In this document: one piece after another, positions 45,915 to 55,129 of the stretch
Position numbering within the stretch: the first letter of the stretch is position 1
Layout of the letters: every line of letters begins with the position of its first letter
Assembly: GCF_025643595.1 (NCBI RefSeq)
Contig: NZ_CP102826.1
Coordinates: forward strand, 930,001-994,000
Direction: 5' to 3'
Source of the DNA: Saccharopolyspora rosea
GTDB taxonomy: Bacteria > Actinomycetota > Actinomycetes > Mycobacteriales > Pseudonocardiaceae
DNA length: 64,000 bases
Position numbers and translations under genes: made by a program
Notes under the pieces: generated by a model
The model's database searches: none
Seen by the model: only the letters and a program-made list of their open reading frames with translations
What the model was told of the DNA's origin: nothing

Positions 45915-47393
45915 TCAGGTGAGGGACTGCACTCGCGGCCAGATCTGGTCCCAGGAAGCCGTTCTGCCGCTCAGCAGCCACAACGACAGTTCCCCGCTTT
46001 CGAGTTGGCGCACCGTGGTGAAGTGGTGTTCCAGCGGCGAGTGGGCGGGGCCCGCGTAGAGCACCGAGTCGATGCGGTCCGCCGGTGGACCGAAGTACCC
46101 GTAGCCGCGGTGCGGACTGCGGACCTCCGGGAGGCCGTACTCGGCGGCGCCGACCTCCAGTGCCGCCGCGACGTAGTAGGGCTCGCCGACGACCGCGGTG
46201 TGGGCGCGCTGCGCGGGCGGCAGCGCTGCGTACGCCGCCGCGACGCGGCGGGGCAGCTCGTCACCGGTCGGCAAGCCGAAGGTCCGGGCCAGGGACGTCG
46301 ACGCCAGGAGCATGAAGACCGCGGCGGCCGCGGACGCGGTGTAGAAAAGCCAGGCCGTCCAGCGCCATCGGCTCCGGCCTGACTCGCGGCGGCGTTGCAG
46401 TCCCACCGCTCCGGCGGCGACGGCCACCCCGTAGAGGCCCACGATGTAGTACGGACGGCCCGCGGTGGCGATGAAGAACCCGTACAGCAGCAGGATCGTG
46501 ACGGCGAAGAAGCGGTAGGAGCGCAGTTCGGCGGAGAACAGCAGCCGGTACACGCCGATGAGGACCAGCGCGCATCCGGCGACTCCGGCGTAGAGCACCA
46601 GCGTGACGGCCGTGCCGCCGCGGCCACCGGAGAGCAGCGCGGACTCGTCTGCCACCACGGCGCCCATCCGCAGCTGCGGCCACCCGTGCTGCGCCTGCCA
46701 GATGAGCGTCGGGAGCGCCAGCGCGGCGGCGATCCCCGCACCGCCCCACAACCCCGGTCGCCGCAGGACGTCTCGCGGACCGACCGCGAGGACCGCGACC
46801 AGCAGCGTGCCGCAGAGCAGGGCGACCTGGACCTTGGTCTCCATCGTCACGCCGGCGAGCGCGCCGAACGCGAGGAGCAGCCGGTCGTCGGCGCGGCCTT
46901 CGTCGCGCAACCGCACCCAGCGCACGAGCGACCAGGTCAGCAGCAACCACAGCAGCGGTTCGAAGGTGTAGGGCGTCACCCAGTGGCCGATGAGCGAGGT
47001 CCACAGACCGGTCGCCGCGGCTCCGGCGGACAGGACCTGCGCGCGGCGGTCGGCGCCGAACTCGCGGGCGATCAGCGCGGTCACCACCACGGCACCTGCG
47101 GTGGCGAGGACCGCCGGGAGCCGGAGCACGGGCAGCGCTCCCGGTGCGATCCGGTCCATCGCGGCGGCCAGCAGCGGTACCAGCGGCGGTTGGTCGGCAT
47201 AACCCCAGTCGAGGTGGAACTTCCCGGCCGCGAGCATGTAGACCTCGTCGATCCAGAAGCCGTCCCGCAGGCTGAACGCCAGCTGGACGACCGCGACGAG
47301 CGCGGCGATCGAGAACACCGGCCACCTGGCCAGGCGCGGTGGGCCGGGCCGCGGTGCGGCGGGGACTCTCGCTGACAGCAGCGCCTCGGACAT
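45915..47393 (-). CDS. ArnT/PMT-like membrane glycosyltransferase (GT39/83 superfamily)
   Basis: A 492-residue integral membrane protein with about ten helices. The first periplasmic loop carries the catalytic acid pair in DGFWIDEVYMLAAG followed by the conserved WGYADQPPLVPLLA. Such enzymes move sugars from polyprenyl-phosphate carriers to proteins, lipids or polysaccharides outside the membrane. The C-terminal soluble region (about 390-492) is variable. The ATG at 47393 is the start. It stands alone and divergent from a two-component system; the acceptor is unknown. Confidence 0.88.
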   Translation of the reverse strand: MSEALLSARVPAAPRPGPPRLARWPVFSIAALVAVVQLAFSLRDGFWIDEVYMLAAGKFHLDWGYADQPPLVPLLAAAMDRIAPGALPVLRLPAVLATAGAVVVTALIAREFGADRRAQVLSAGAAATGLWTSLIGHWVTPYTFEPLLWLLLTWSLVRWVRLRDEGRADDRLLLAFGALAGVTMETKVQVALLCGTLLVAVLAVGPRDVLRRPGLWGGAGIAAALALPTLIWQAQHGWPQLRMGAVVADESALLSGGRGGTAVTLVLYAGVAGCALVLIGVYRLLFSAELRSYRFFAVTILLLYGFFIATAGRPYYIVGLYGVAVAAGAVGLQRRRESGRSRWRWTAWLFYTASAAAAVFMLLASTSLARTFGLPTGDELPRRVAAAYAALPPAQRAHTAVVGEPYYVAAALEVGAAEYGLPEVRSPHRGYGYFGPPADRIDSVLYAGPAHSPLEHHFTTVRQLESGELSLWLLSGRTASWDQIWPRVQSLT

Positions 47394-47589
47394 CTTTCCC
47401 CCAGTGGATTCGTCGGAACGTCACCGATTCAAGCGCGCGGAGCGGGCCGCCGGGTACCGCGATCAGTAGGGGACCGACTGGCCGGACGTTGTGATCTCGC
47501 CGAACGGCCGCAACTTTCGTTGACTCCTCGACCGACGTTGGTTGGTGTTTCCGGCGTACCGGGTGCGGACGGTGGCTAACGTGGTTCGC

Positions 47590-48855
47590 GTGAAACGTCC
47601 GCTGTGGCGGCTGTTGTGGCGGAACTGGCGGGAGGCCGCCTTCGACGTGGCCCTCGTGCTCGGGCTCCAGCTCCTCGGCCGCATCCTCGTCGCCCTCTTC
47701 CCGAGGCAGAGCCCGCCGGAGGCTTATGCCTGGATCGGTGGCGAGTGGGCCAGCGACGTCCTCATGATGCTGCTCTGCCTCGGTCTGCTGGTGCGGCGGC
47801 GTTTCCCGCTGACGCTGATGGTCCTCACCGCACTGATCTCCGCGGCGCAGGTCCTGCTGATCGAGTTCGGCCCCGGGCCGCTGCTGGTGATCAACCAGCT
47901 GTCGGACCCGTGGCCACCCGGGTTGTCGGCGTTCGCGATCTACGCCGCCGTGGTCTACACCCGGGGCCGCAGGCGGTGGTTGTTCGCCCTGAACCTGGTG
48001 AGCATCGTGACGCTGCTGTCCGCGCGCCCGTGGGAGAGGCCGGAGGGGGACACGCTCGTCACCAGCGTCGTGCTGACGATCTTCCCGCTGCTGCTCGGCC
48101 TGTACGTGCGGGCCCGCCGACGGCTGGTGGACGCGTTGCGCGGGCGCGCGGAACGGGCCGAGCGGGAACGGGAGCTGCTGGCCGAGCAGGCGCGCGCCGA
48201 GGAACGCGCCCGACTCGCCGCGGAGATGCACGACGTGGTGACGCACCGGGTGAGCCTGATGGTGCTCCAGGCCGGCGCGCTGGAGGTCGCGGCCGCGGAC
48301 CCGGAAACCCGCCGCGCCGCGGGGGAACTGCGCGCCGGCGGGTGCGAGGCGCTGGGCGAGTTGCGCGACCTGGTCGGCGTGCTGCGGTCGGGCCGCGAGG
48401 GCCCCGCCGAGGAGCCGCCGATCCCGACGGTCGCCGTGCCGGACCTGTCCGAACTCCTCCAGCAGTCCGAGGCTGTGGGCGTCCCGGTCGATTTCGCGGT
48501 GGAAGGAGATCCCGCGTTGGTGACGGGGGCGGTCGCGCGCACCGCCTACCGGGTCGTGCAGGAAGCGCTGACCAACGTGCACAAGCACGCCTACGGCGCG
48601 GACGTCGCGGTCCGGATCGTCTACGGCGGCGACCGCGTGCGGTTGTCCGTGCGCAACTCCGCGCCGGCCCGGCTGAGCGAGGCCGCGGCGGAGCTGGCGG
48701 CCAGCGGATCGGGCGCGGGCTTGCTCGGGCTCCAGCAGCGGGTCGAGCTGGTCGGTGGTGAGTTCCACGCGGGACCCGTCGCCACCGGCGGTTTCGAGGT
48801 CGACGCGGTGCTTCCGGCGTACGTGCCGACGGGGGAGGTGACCGCCGGTGGTTGA
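47590..48855 (+). CDS. Sensor histidine kinase, NarL/DesK type
   Basis: A 421-residue kinase with about four to five N-terminal membrane helices, a short coiled coil (ERAERERELLAEQARAEERARLA) and the HisKA_3 phosphoacceptor EMHDVVTHRVSLMV. The ATPase domain has NVHKHAYGA and GSGAGLLGLQQRVEL. The start is uncertain between GTG 47590 and GTG 47581. The response regulator overlaps its end by 8 bases. No obvious sensor domain exists beyond the membrane part, so an envelope signal is likely. Confidence 0.92.
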   Translation: MKRPLWRLLWRNWREAAFDVALVLGLQLLGRILVALFPRQSPPEAYAWIGGEWASDVLMMLLCLGLLVRRRFPLTLMVLTALISAAQVLLIEFGPGPLLVINQLSDPWPPGLSAFAIYAAVVYTRGRRRWLFALNLVSIVTLLSARPWERPEGDTLVTSVVLTIFPLLLGLYVRARRRLVDALRGRAERAERERELLAEQARAEERARLAAEMHDVVTHRVSLMVLQAGALEVAAADPETRRAAGELRAGGCEALGELRDLVGVLRSGREGPAEEPPIPTVAVPDLSELLQQSEAVGVPVDFAVEGDPALVTGAVARTAYRVVQEALTNVHKHAYGADVAVRIVYGGDRVRLSVRNSAPARLSEAAAELAASGSGAGLLGLQQRVELVGGEFHAGPVATGGFEVDAVLPAYVPTGEVTAGG

Positions 48856-49507
48856 GCCGATCCGGGTGCTCGTCGTCGACGACGAACCGATGGTCTGCGC
48901 TCACCTGCGCACGATCCTCGGTTCGGCGGACGACATCGAGGTCGTGGACACCGCGCAGGACGGTGCGGCGGCGGTGGAGAGCGTGATCCGGCACCGGCCC
49001 CGGGTGGTGCTGATGGACCTGCGGATGCCCGGGGTGGACGGGCTCACCGCGACCGAGCGGATCTGCGCGATGCCCGACGCTCCCGCGGTGGTCGCGCTGA
49101 CCACGTTCGACGCGGACAAGTACGTGCTGCGCGCGCTGCGGGCCGGGGCGGCCGGGTTCCTGGTCAAGTCGACACCGCCCGAGGACCTCATCGGGCTTGT
49201 GCGCGTCGCGGCGGACGGGCACACGGTGCTCTCCCAGGAGGCGAAGCGGCGGCTCGTCGCCGCTTCCGGGGACGAGCGCGCCGCTCGGCAGCACGCCGTC
49301 CGGTTGGTTCGCGACCTCACCGAACGTGAGGTGGACGTGCTGGCCTGTCTGGGGCAGGGCTTGTCGAACGCGCAGATCGGGCAGCGGCTGCACCTGTCCG
49401 AGGCGACCGTGAAGAGCTACGTGTCGCGGATGTTGGACAAGCTGTCCTGCGCGAACCGGCTTCAGGCGGCGCTGTTGGCCTACGACGCCGGGCTGGTGCC
49501 CAGGTAG
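48848..49507 (+). CDS. NarL/LuxR family response regulator
   Basis: A 219-residue regulator: a receiver domain (VLVVDDEPMV; phosphoacceptor Asp in VVLMDLRMPG; Lys in FLVKSTPPEDL) and a LuxR-type helix-turn-helix (LTEREVDVLACLGQGLSNAQ, then HLSEATVKSYVSRMLDKL). It pairs with the overlapping kinase. The GTG at 48848 is the start. The target genes are not evident. Confidence 0.95.
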   Translation: MVEPIRVLVVDDEPMVCAHLRTILGSADDIEVVDTAQDGAAAVESVIRHRPRVVLMDLRMPGVDGLTATERICAMPDAPAVVALTTFDADKYVLRALRAGAAGFLVKSTPPEDLIGLVRVAADGHTVLSQEAKRRLVAASGDERAARQHAVRLVRDLTEREVDVLACLGQGLSNAQIGQRLHLSEATVKSYVSRMLDKLSCANRLQAALLAYDAGLVPR

Positions 49508-49905
49508 GGCGGCCGGGTACTAGGCCAACCAGTTGAATCTTCACGCACTTCCGCTGCGCCGAACGGGTCTGGAATATTCCAACCGATATTCGGTAGACCA
49601 GAGGGTGACACGTCCGCTACAGGTGGCGGTCGGGGCCACGGACGTGTCTGCGATCACCGGGACGGGGCCCGGTGGTCAACGCTGGTCGGAGGGGTCCGGC
49701 CGCGGTCGGGGTGCCGCCCGGTGCGTTCGGGGTGCGCCGGGGGGCACCCTCCCGTCCGGTGCGGAGATTTGCCCTGCGGTGTCTGGGAAAACGGCAAATT
49801 TCCGTTCTTTGTGGGGTTCTCGGGCGTCGATATCGTGCGATCAGTTCGCAGCCGTGCGTAACCGACTCGCGAGTTGCGCATCCCGACTCCACGAGGAGAA
49901 GCACG
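49508..49905. promoter_or_regulatory. Intergenic region upstream of the secreted protease with two palindromes
   Basis: About 400 bases without a gene. It contains the perfect palindromes TGGAATATTCCA (49570-49581) and ACTCGCGAGT (49865-49874), the second 32 bases before the protease start. Both could be operators. Confidence 0.45.
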
Positions 49906-50712
49906 ATGGTCGATGCCGCACGCCGTCTGACCCGGTTGGCCGGAATCGCCGCGGCCGCCGCCGCGACGATCGCGCCGCTGGCCGCCGCACCCGCCACCGC
50001 CGCGCCGCGGGACGTCTCGCCCTACATCGTGGGCGGGCAGGACACCGACATCTCCCAGCACCCGTTCACCGTCGCCCTGGTGACCCCGCAGGGGCAGCAG
50101 TTCTGCGGCGGTTCCCTGGTCGCGCCGAACAAGGTGCTCACCGCGGCGCACTGCACGTCCGACCAGCAGGCGGGCGACATCAACGTGGTCAGCGGTCGGA
50201 CCACGATGAGCTCGCAGGACGGCACCGTGTCGAAGGTGACCAACATCTGGGTGCACCCGAAGTACCAGGACGCCAGCAAGGGTTTCGACGTCTCGGTCCT
50301 CACCCTCGACGCGCCGGTCAAGGAAGCGCCGATCCAGCTGGCCAAGGCCGATGACGCCGGGTACAAACCGGACAGCCAGGCCACCATCCTCGGGTGGGGC
50401 AACACCAGCGAGGGCGGTCAGCAGTCCGACCACCTCAAGCAGGCGACCGTGCCGGTGAACGCCGACGCCACCTGCAAGGCGGCGTACCAGGAGTACACCC
50501 CGGACGCGATGGTGTGCGCGGGCCTGCCGGAAGGCGGTGTGGACACCTGCCAGGGCGACTCCGGCGGTCCGCTGGTCGTGGGCGACCGGTTGATCGGCGT
50601 GACCTCGTTCGGCAACGGCTGCGCCCGGCCCAAGCAGCCCGGCGTCTACGCCCGCGTCGGCGCCTACTACGACGACCTGATGCAGCAGATCGGCTCGGGC
50701 TCGCAGCGCTAG
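49906..50712 (+). CDS. Secreted trypsin-like serine protease
   Basis: A 268-residue S1 family protease. An Ala-rich signal peptide (about residues 1-33) precedes a short propeptide and the mature N terminus IVGGQDTD. The catalytic triad is His in LTAAHC, Asp in FDVSVL and Ser in CQGDSGGPL. The S1-pocket Asp (VDTCQGDSGG context) predicts cleavage after Arg or Lys. The ATG at 49906 has GAGGAGA upstream. It is transcribed alone. Confidence 0.93.
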   Translation: MVDAARRLTRLAGIAAAAAATIAPLAAAPATAAPRDVSPYIVGGQDTDISQHPFTVALVTPQGQQFCGGSLVAPNKVLTAAHCTSDQQAGDINVVSGRTTMSSQDGTVSKVTNIWVHPKYQDASKGFDVSVLTLDAPVKEAPIQLAKADDAGYKPDSQATILGWGNTSEGGQQSDHLKQATVPVNADATCKAAYQEYTPDAMVCAGLPEGGVDTCQGDSGGPLVVGDRLIGVTSFGNGCARPKQPGVYARVGAYYDDLMQQIGSGSQR

Positions 50713-50761
50713 TTTCCCGGTCGTCACGGTGTCGTGGTGTGCGGCGGGGCGAGTTGCCGGA

Positions 50762-50806
50762 ACCGCTCACCGGAGGAGGAAGCGGCTGCTGCCGCCTGCC
50801 GTGGCC
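50762..50806. repeat. Copy B of a structured intergenic repeat
   Basis: ACCGCTCACCGGA..., followed by GCGGC-TGCT-GCCGC, closely matches 35777-35820. It lies between converging protease and ileS genes and may also serve as a terminator. Confidence 0.5.
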
Positions 50807-50893
50807 CTTCGGACCAGGTCGCAGCCAGGCACCGAGCACCCGTCGGCCCGTTCGTCCTGTCGAGGGCGGACGGGCCGTGCGCGTTGAGCGGGT

Positions 50894-53800
50894 TCACCCG
50901 ATCTTGCGCAGCTGGGCGGTGAACCCGAGTTCGGGGGCGTGGTGCTCGGCGGACGCGTCGGCGGTTTCGGCGAATTCGGTGGCCAGGACGGCGCGGGCGA
51001 TGTCGTCGGCGTGCTCCAGGACCGCGTCGCGGACCTCGCCGGACGCCCGCCAGCGCACCGCGATGCGGTCGGCTACGTGCAGGCCGTCGCGCCTGCGGCA
51101 GTCCTGGAGGAAGCGGACGACCTCCCGGGCCAGGCCCGCGCGCCGCAGCTCCGGGGTGATCCCGGTGTCCAGGGCGATGGTCACGTCGTGCTGCGACTCG
51201 ACGACCCAACCGCTGCGGGGGACCTCGCTGACGTGCACGTCGTCGGTGGTGATCGGCACTCGTTCGCCGTCGACCTCGACCAGTGCGCGGCCGGTGGCGC
51301 GCAGCCGCTCGGCGAGTCGGTCCGGGTCGGCGGCCGTGATCGCGGCGGCCACCTCCTGGGTGCAGCGCCCGAACCTGCGGCCCAGCGAGCGGAAGTCCGG
51401 CCGCACCGAGACGTCCAAGACCTCGCCCGCCGCGGACAGCGGCTCCAGCCGCCGGACGTTGAGCTCGTCGGCGAGGTCGTCGAGCAGTTCCGCGGGCAGG
51501 GCGATGCCGGACGGGATCCCGAACAGCGCTCGCCCCAGCGGTTGGCGGACCTTCACCCCGCCGTCGCGGCGCGCCGCGCGGCCGGCCTCCGCCAACCGGC
51601 GGACGACGTCCACTCTGGACAGCAGCGCGGTGTCGACCAGGGCGGTCTCGGCTCGCGGCCACCGGGCCAGGTGCACCGACTCGGCGGCGTCCGGCGCGCC
51701 CGGGCGGACGACGTCCTGCCAGACCTGTTCGGTGAGGAACGGGATGAACGGGGCGAGCAGCCGGGTCAGCACGTCGAGGCAGGTGTGCAGCGTCGCCAGC
51801 GCGTTCACCTCGCCGTCCCAGAACCGCCGCCGCGAGCGGCGGACGTACCAGTTGGACAGGTCGTCGACGAACGTCGCCAGCGCGCGACCGCACCCCGCCG
51901 TGTCGTAGTCCTCCAACCCCGCGTCCACGCGCTGGACGAGGCGGTGCAGTTCGGCCAGCACCCAGCGGTCCAGGAAGTGGCGGTGCGCGGGCGGATCCGC
52001 GTCGGCCGGGACCCAGTCGGACAGGCTCGCGTAGCGGGTGAAGAACGAGGCGGTGTTCCAGTAGGTCATCAGGACGCCGCGGACGATCTCCCGCAGCGGG
52101 CCGTGCCCGACCCGCCGCGCCGACCACGGCGAACCAGAGCAGAGCATGAACCACCGCAGGGCGTCCGCGCCGTGCTCGTCCATCAGCGGCAGCGGTTCGA
52201 GCACGTTGCCGAGGTGCTTGCTCATCTTGCGGCCGTCCTCGGCCACGATGTGCCCGAGGCACAGCACGTCGTCGTAGGCGGACCGGTCGAACAGCAGCGT
52301 GCCGACCGCCATCAGGGTGTAGAACCAGCCGCGGGTCTGGTCGATCGCTTCGCAGATGAACCGCGCCGGGTAGTTGTTCGCGAACGCGGCGACACTGCCC
52401 GCGGCGTGCGGGAAACCCAGCTGCGCGAACGGCATCGACCCGGAGTCGAACCAGGCGTCGACGACCTCGGGCACGCGGGTGGTCGGGTCGCCGCATTCCG
52501 GGCAGGGGAACCGGATTTCGTCCACGTGCGGGCGGTGCGGGTCGAGTGCGGACAGGTCGCGCCCGGCGAGGTCGCCGAGTTCGGCGCGGGAGCCGACGGC
52601 CGTGGTGTGCCCGCCCGAGCACCGCCACAGCGGCAGCGGCGTGCCCCAGTAGCGGGACCGCGACAGGGCCCAGTCCACGTTGTTGTCCAGCCAGTCGCCG
52701 TAGCGGCCGTGCTTGACGTGGTCCGGGTACCAGGTGGTCCGCTCGTTCTCCCGGTGCAACGCGTCGCGGATCGCCGTGGTGCGGATGTACCAGGACAGCT
52801 GCGCGTAGTACATCAGCGGCGTGTGGCAGCGCCAGCAGTGCGGGTACGGGTGCTCGAAGGTGGTGTAGCGCAGCAGCAGGCCGCGGTGCCGGAGGTCGTC
52901 GGCGAGCACCGGATCGGCGTCCTTGAAGAACAGCCCGCCGACCAGCGGGACGTCCGCGGCGAACCGGCCGTCGCCGTCCACCGGGTTGACCACCGGCAGG
53001 CCGTTCTCCCGGCAGACGGCCAGATCGTCGACGCCGAACGCGGGGGCCTGGTGCACCAGGCCGGTGCCGTCGGTGGTGGAGACGTAGTCGGCGAGCACCA
53101 CGCGGTGCGCGTCCGGGACGTCGACCAGCTCGAACGGCGGCTCGTACGGCACGCCTTCCAGCTCCCGGCCGGACAGCTCGGCCAGCACCTCGACGTCCTC
53201 CCCGAGGACCGTCGAGACCAGCGGTTTCGCCACCACGAACGTGCCCTGGACGGTGCGCACCACCTGGTAGCGGACCTCGGGGTGGGCGGCCACGGCGGTG
53301 TTGGACACCAGCGTCCACGGCGTCGTCGTCCACACCAGCAGGTCCACGTCGCGGTGCCCGGCCAGCGCGCCGCGCACCGGGAACCGCACGTAGGCCGACG
53401 GGTCCTGCACGTTCTCGTAGCCCTGGGCGACCTCGTGATCGGACAGCGTGGTGCCGCAGCGCGGGCAGTACGGCGCGACCCGGAAGTCTTCGACGAGCAG
53501 ACCGGTGCGGAAGATCCGCCGCAGCGCCCACCACACGCTGTCCACGTACTCCGGCGACATCGTCCAGTAGGCCGCCGACAGGTCGACCCAGTAGCCCATC
53601 CGCTCGGTGACGGCCTCGAACTCGCCCACGTGGCGCTGCACCGACTCCCGGCAGCGGGCGTTGAACGCGGCGATGCCGATCCGCTCGATGTCCGGCTTGC
53701 CGTTGATGCCGAGTTCCTGCTCGACCGCGAGTTCCACGGGCAGCCCGTGGCAGTCCCAGCCGGCCCGGCGGGGCACCGAGCAGCCCTTCATGGTCTTGAA

Positions 53801-54025
53801 GCGCGGCAGCACGTCCTTGAACACGCGCGCTTCGACGTGGTGGGTGCCCGGGGTGCCGTTGGCCGTGGGCGGGCCCTCGTAGCACACCCACCGCGGCCCA
53901 CCCGCGGTCTGCTCCAGGCTGCGTTCGAACACCCGGCGCTCGCGCCACCAGTCGATGGTGCGCCGCTCCATGTCCGGCAGGTCGATCGACGGGGGCAGCG
54001 GGCGGAACGCCAGACGTCCCTCCAT
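50894..54025 (-). CDS. ileS: Isoleucyl-tRNA synthetase, IleRS2 type with GXHH signature
   Basis: A 1043-residue class I synthetase that charges tRNA-Ile, with an editing domain. The signature normally written HXGH is G60-T61-H62-H63 here (NGTPGTHHVEARVFKD), the swapped GXHH form. The second signature is GRKMSKHLGN. GWDCHGLPVE, LLVWTTTPWTL (editing domain) and WYVRRSRRRFWDG confirm the family. GXHH enzymes in the IleRS2 clade have been reported to be hyper-resistant to mupirocin. The ATG at 54025 is the start. It is divergent from an IclR gene. Confidence 0.95.
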   Translation of the reverse strand: MEGRLAFRPLPPSIDLPDMERRTIDWWRERRVFERSLEQTAGGPRWVCYEGPPTANGTPGTHHVEARVFKDVLPRFKTMKGCSVPRRAGWDCHGLPVELAVEQELGINGKPDIERIGIAAFNARCRESVQRHVGEFEAVTERMGYWVDLSAAYWTMSPEYVDSVWWALRRIFRTGLLVEDFRVAPYCPRCGTTLSDHEVAQGYENVQDPSAYVRFPVRGALAGHRDVDLLVWTTTPWTLVSNTAVAAHPEVRYQVVRTVQGTFVVAKPLVSTVLGEDVEVLAELSGRELEGVPYEPPFELVDVPDAHRVVLADYVSTTDGTGLVHQAPAFGVDDLAVCRENGLPVVNPVDGDGRFAADVPLVGGLFFKDADPVLADDLRHRGLLLRYTTFEHPYPHCWRCHTPLMYYAQLSWYIRTTAIRDALHRENERTTWYPDHVKHGRYGDWLDNNVDWALSRSRYWGTPLPLWRCSGGHTTAVGSRAELGDLAGRDLSALDPHRPHVDEIRFPCPECGDPTTRVPEVVDAWFDSGSMPFAQLGFPHAAGSVAAFANNYPARFICEAIDQTRGWFYTLMAVGTLLFDRSAYDDVLCLGHIVAEDGRKMSKHLGNVLEPLPLMDEHGADALRWFMLCSGSPWSARRVGHGPLREIVRGVLMTYWNTASFFTRYASLSDWVPADADPPAHRHFLDRWVLAELHRLVQRVDAGLEDYDTAGCGRALATFVDDLSNWYVRRSRRRFWDGEVNALATLHTCLDVLTRLLAPFIPFLTEQVWQDVVRPGAPDAAESVHLARWPRAETALVDTALLSRVDVVRRLAEAGRAARRDGGVKVRQPLGRALFGIPSGIALPAELLDDLADELNVRRLEPLSAAGEVLDVSVRPDFRSLGRRFGRCTQEVAAAITAADPDRLAERLRATGRALVEVDGERVPITTDDVHVSEVPRSGWVVESQHDVTIALDTGITPELRRAGLAREVVRFLQDCRRRDGLHVADRIAVRWRASGEVRDAVLEHADDIARAVLATEFAETADASAEHHAPELGFTAQLRKIG

Positions 54026-54168
54026 GGCCCCATGCTCACACCTCGCGGCCCGGCCGACCGGGTGGGACGTCCTGCCCGGTGCGCGGCCACGTCTCGCTGT
54101 ACTGTTCGGTAGGGCGCGTCTGCGCAGGTCGGACGGCCTTTCGGCAGCGGAGCAGGAGGAAGTGCGGC

Positions 54169-54957
54169 GTGCGGGCGGAATCGGCCACCGCCGAGTCGGC
54201 GGGCAGCGGGCAGAACGTGGTGAAGTCCGCCGACCGGGCACTGGTGATCCTGGAGCTGCTGTCCCGCGGCCGGCACCGGCTCAGCGACATCGCGGAGACC
54301 CTGCGGCTGCCGCTGTCCAGCGCGCACGGCCTGCTCGGCACGCTGGTGCACCGGGGTTTCGCCGAGTTCGACCCGGCCTCCCGCACCTACGGGCTCGGGC
54401 TCAAGGCGTGGACGGTCGGCCAGGGCTACGCCGGCCACCGCGACCTCGTCGGCCTGGCATCGCCGCTGATGGACGGGCTCGCGCAGGACACCGGGGAGAC
54501 CGTGCAGCTGTCCCGGCTGGACGGCACCGAGAACGTCTCCATCGCGATCGCCGAGTCGCCGCAGCCGATGAAGCTGGTCTCGGCGGTCGGCATGCGGCTG
54601 CCCGCGCACGCGGTCGCGCTGGGCAAGGCGCTGTTGGCGGGACTGCCGCCGGACGAGCTGCGGCGCCGCTACCGGGGAGCGGAGCTCCAGCGCTGCACCG
54701 CGAACACGGTCCGCGATCCGGAGGAGCTGTTCACCGAGGTCGAACTGACCAAGCAGCGCGGGTACGCGGTGGACGACGAGGAGTACATCATCGGGTGCCG
54801 CTGCGTGGCCATGCCGATCCGCGACCACTCCGGCGAGGTCGTCGCGGCCCTGTCGGTCGCGGCACCGACACCGCGCTGCGGACCGGACTGGACGGACCTG
54901 ACCCGGGTTCCGCTCGCCGCCGCGGTGGACGCCCTTCAGCGGCAACTTCGCCGCTGA
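54169..54957 (+). CDS. IclR family transcriptional regulator
   Basis: A 262-residue regulator with an N-terminal winged helix (KSADRALVILELLSRGRHRL, SSAHGLLGTLVHRGFAEFD) and a C-terminal effector-binding domain (LPAHAVALGKALLAGL, GYAVDDEEYIIGCRCVAMPI). IclR proteins commonly control adjacent catabolic genes; the next gene encodes a fumarylacetoacetase-family enzyme 172 bases away. The GTG at 54169 has AGGAGGAA upstream. A TGTACTGTTCGGTA-like stretch near 54100 may be part of its own operator. Confidence 0.92.
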   Translation: MRAESATAESAGSGQNVVKSADRALVILELLSRGRHRLSDIAETLRLPLSSAHGLLGTLVHRGFAEFDPASRTYGLGLKAWTVGQGYAGHRDLVGLASPLMDGLAQDTGETVQLSRLDGTENVSIAIAESPQPMKLVSAVGMRLPAHAVALGKALLAGLPPDELRRRYRGAELQRCTANTVRDPEELFTEVELTKQRGYAVDDEEYIIGCRCVAMPIRDHSGEVVAALSVAAPTPRCGPDWTDLTRVPLAAAVDALQRQLRR

Positions 54958-55129
54958 CCGGGCTTTTCCGGTACGACCGGCGTTCGGCTCTTGCCCGCGG
55001 GGTGGTCCGGCGTCCAAGCTCGGAGAGCTGCCGAACCCCTTGGTTTCGGAGTGCGACTCGACGAGGAGCGCGCTCACCCGGCCGTACCAGCACAGACACG
55101 GGCAGCGCCATCGCGAGTGAAGGAGCACG

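Noticed and set aside
46261-48768. 835-codon minus-strand frame
   Set aside because: It is out of frame with the glycosyltransferase and antisense to the histidine kinase, both of which have full family motifs.
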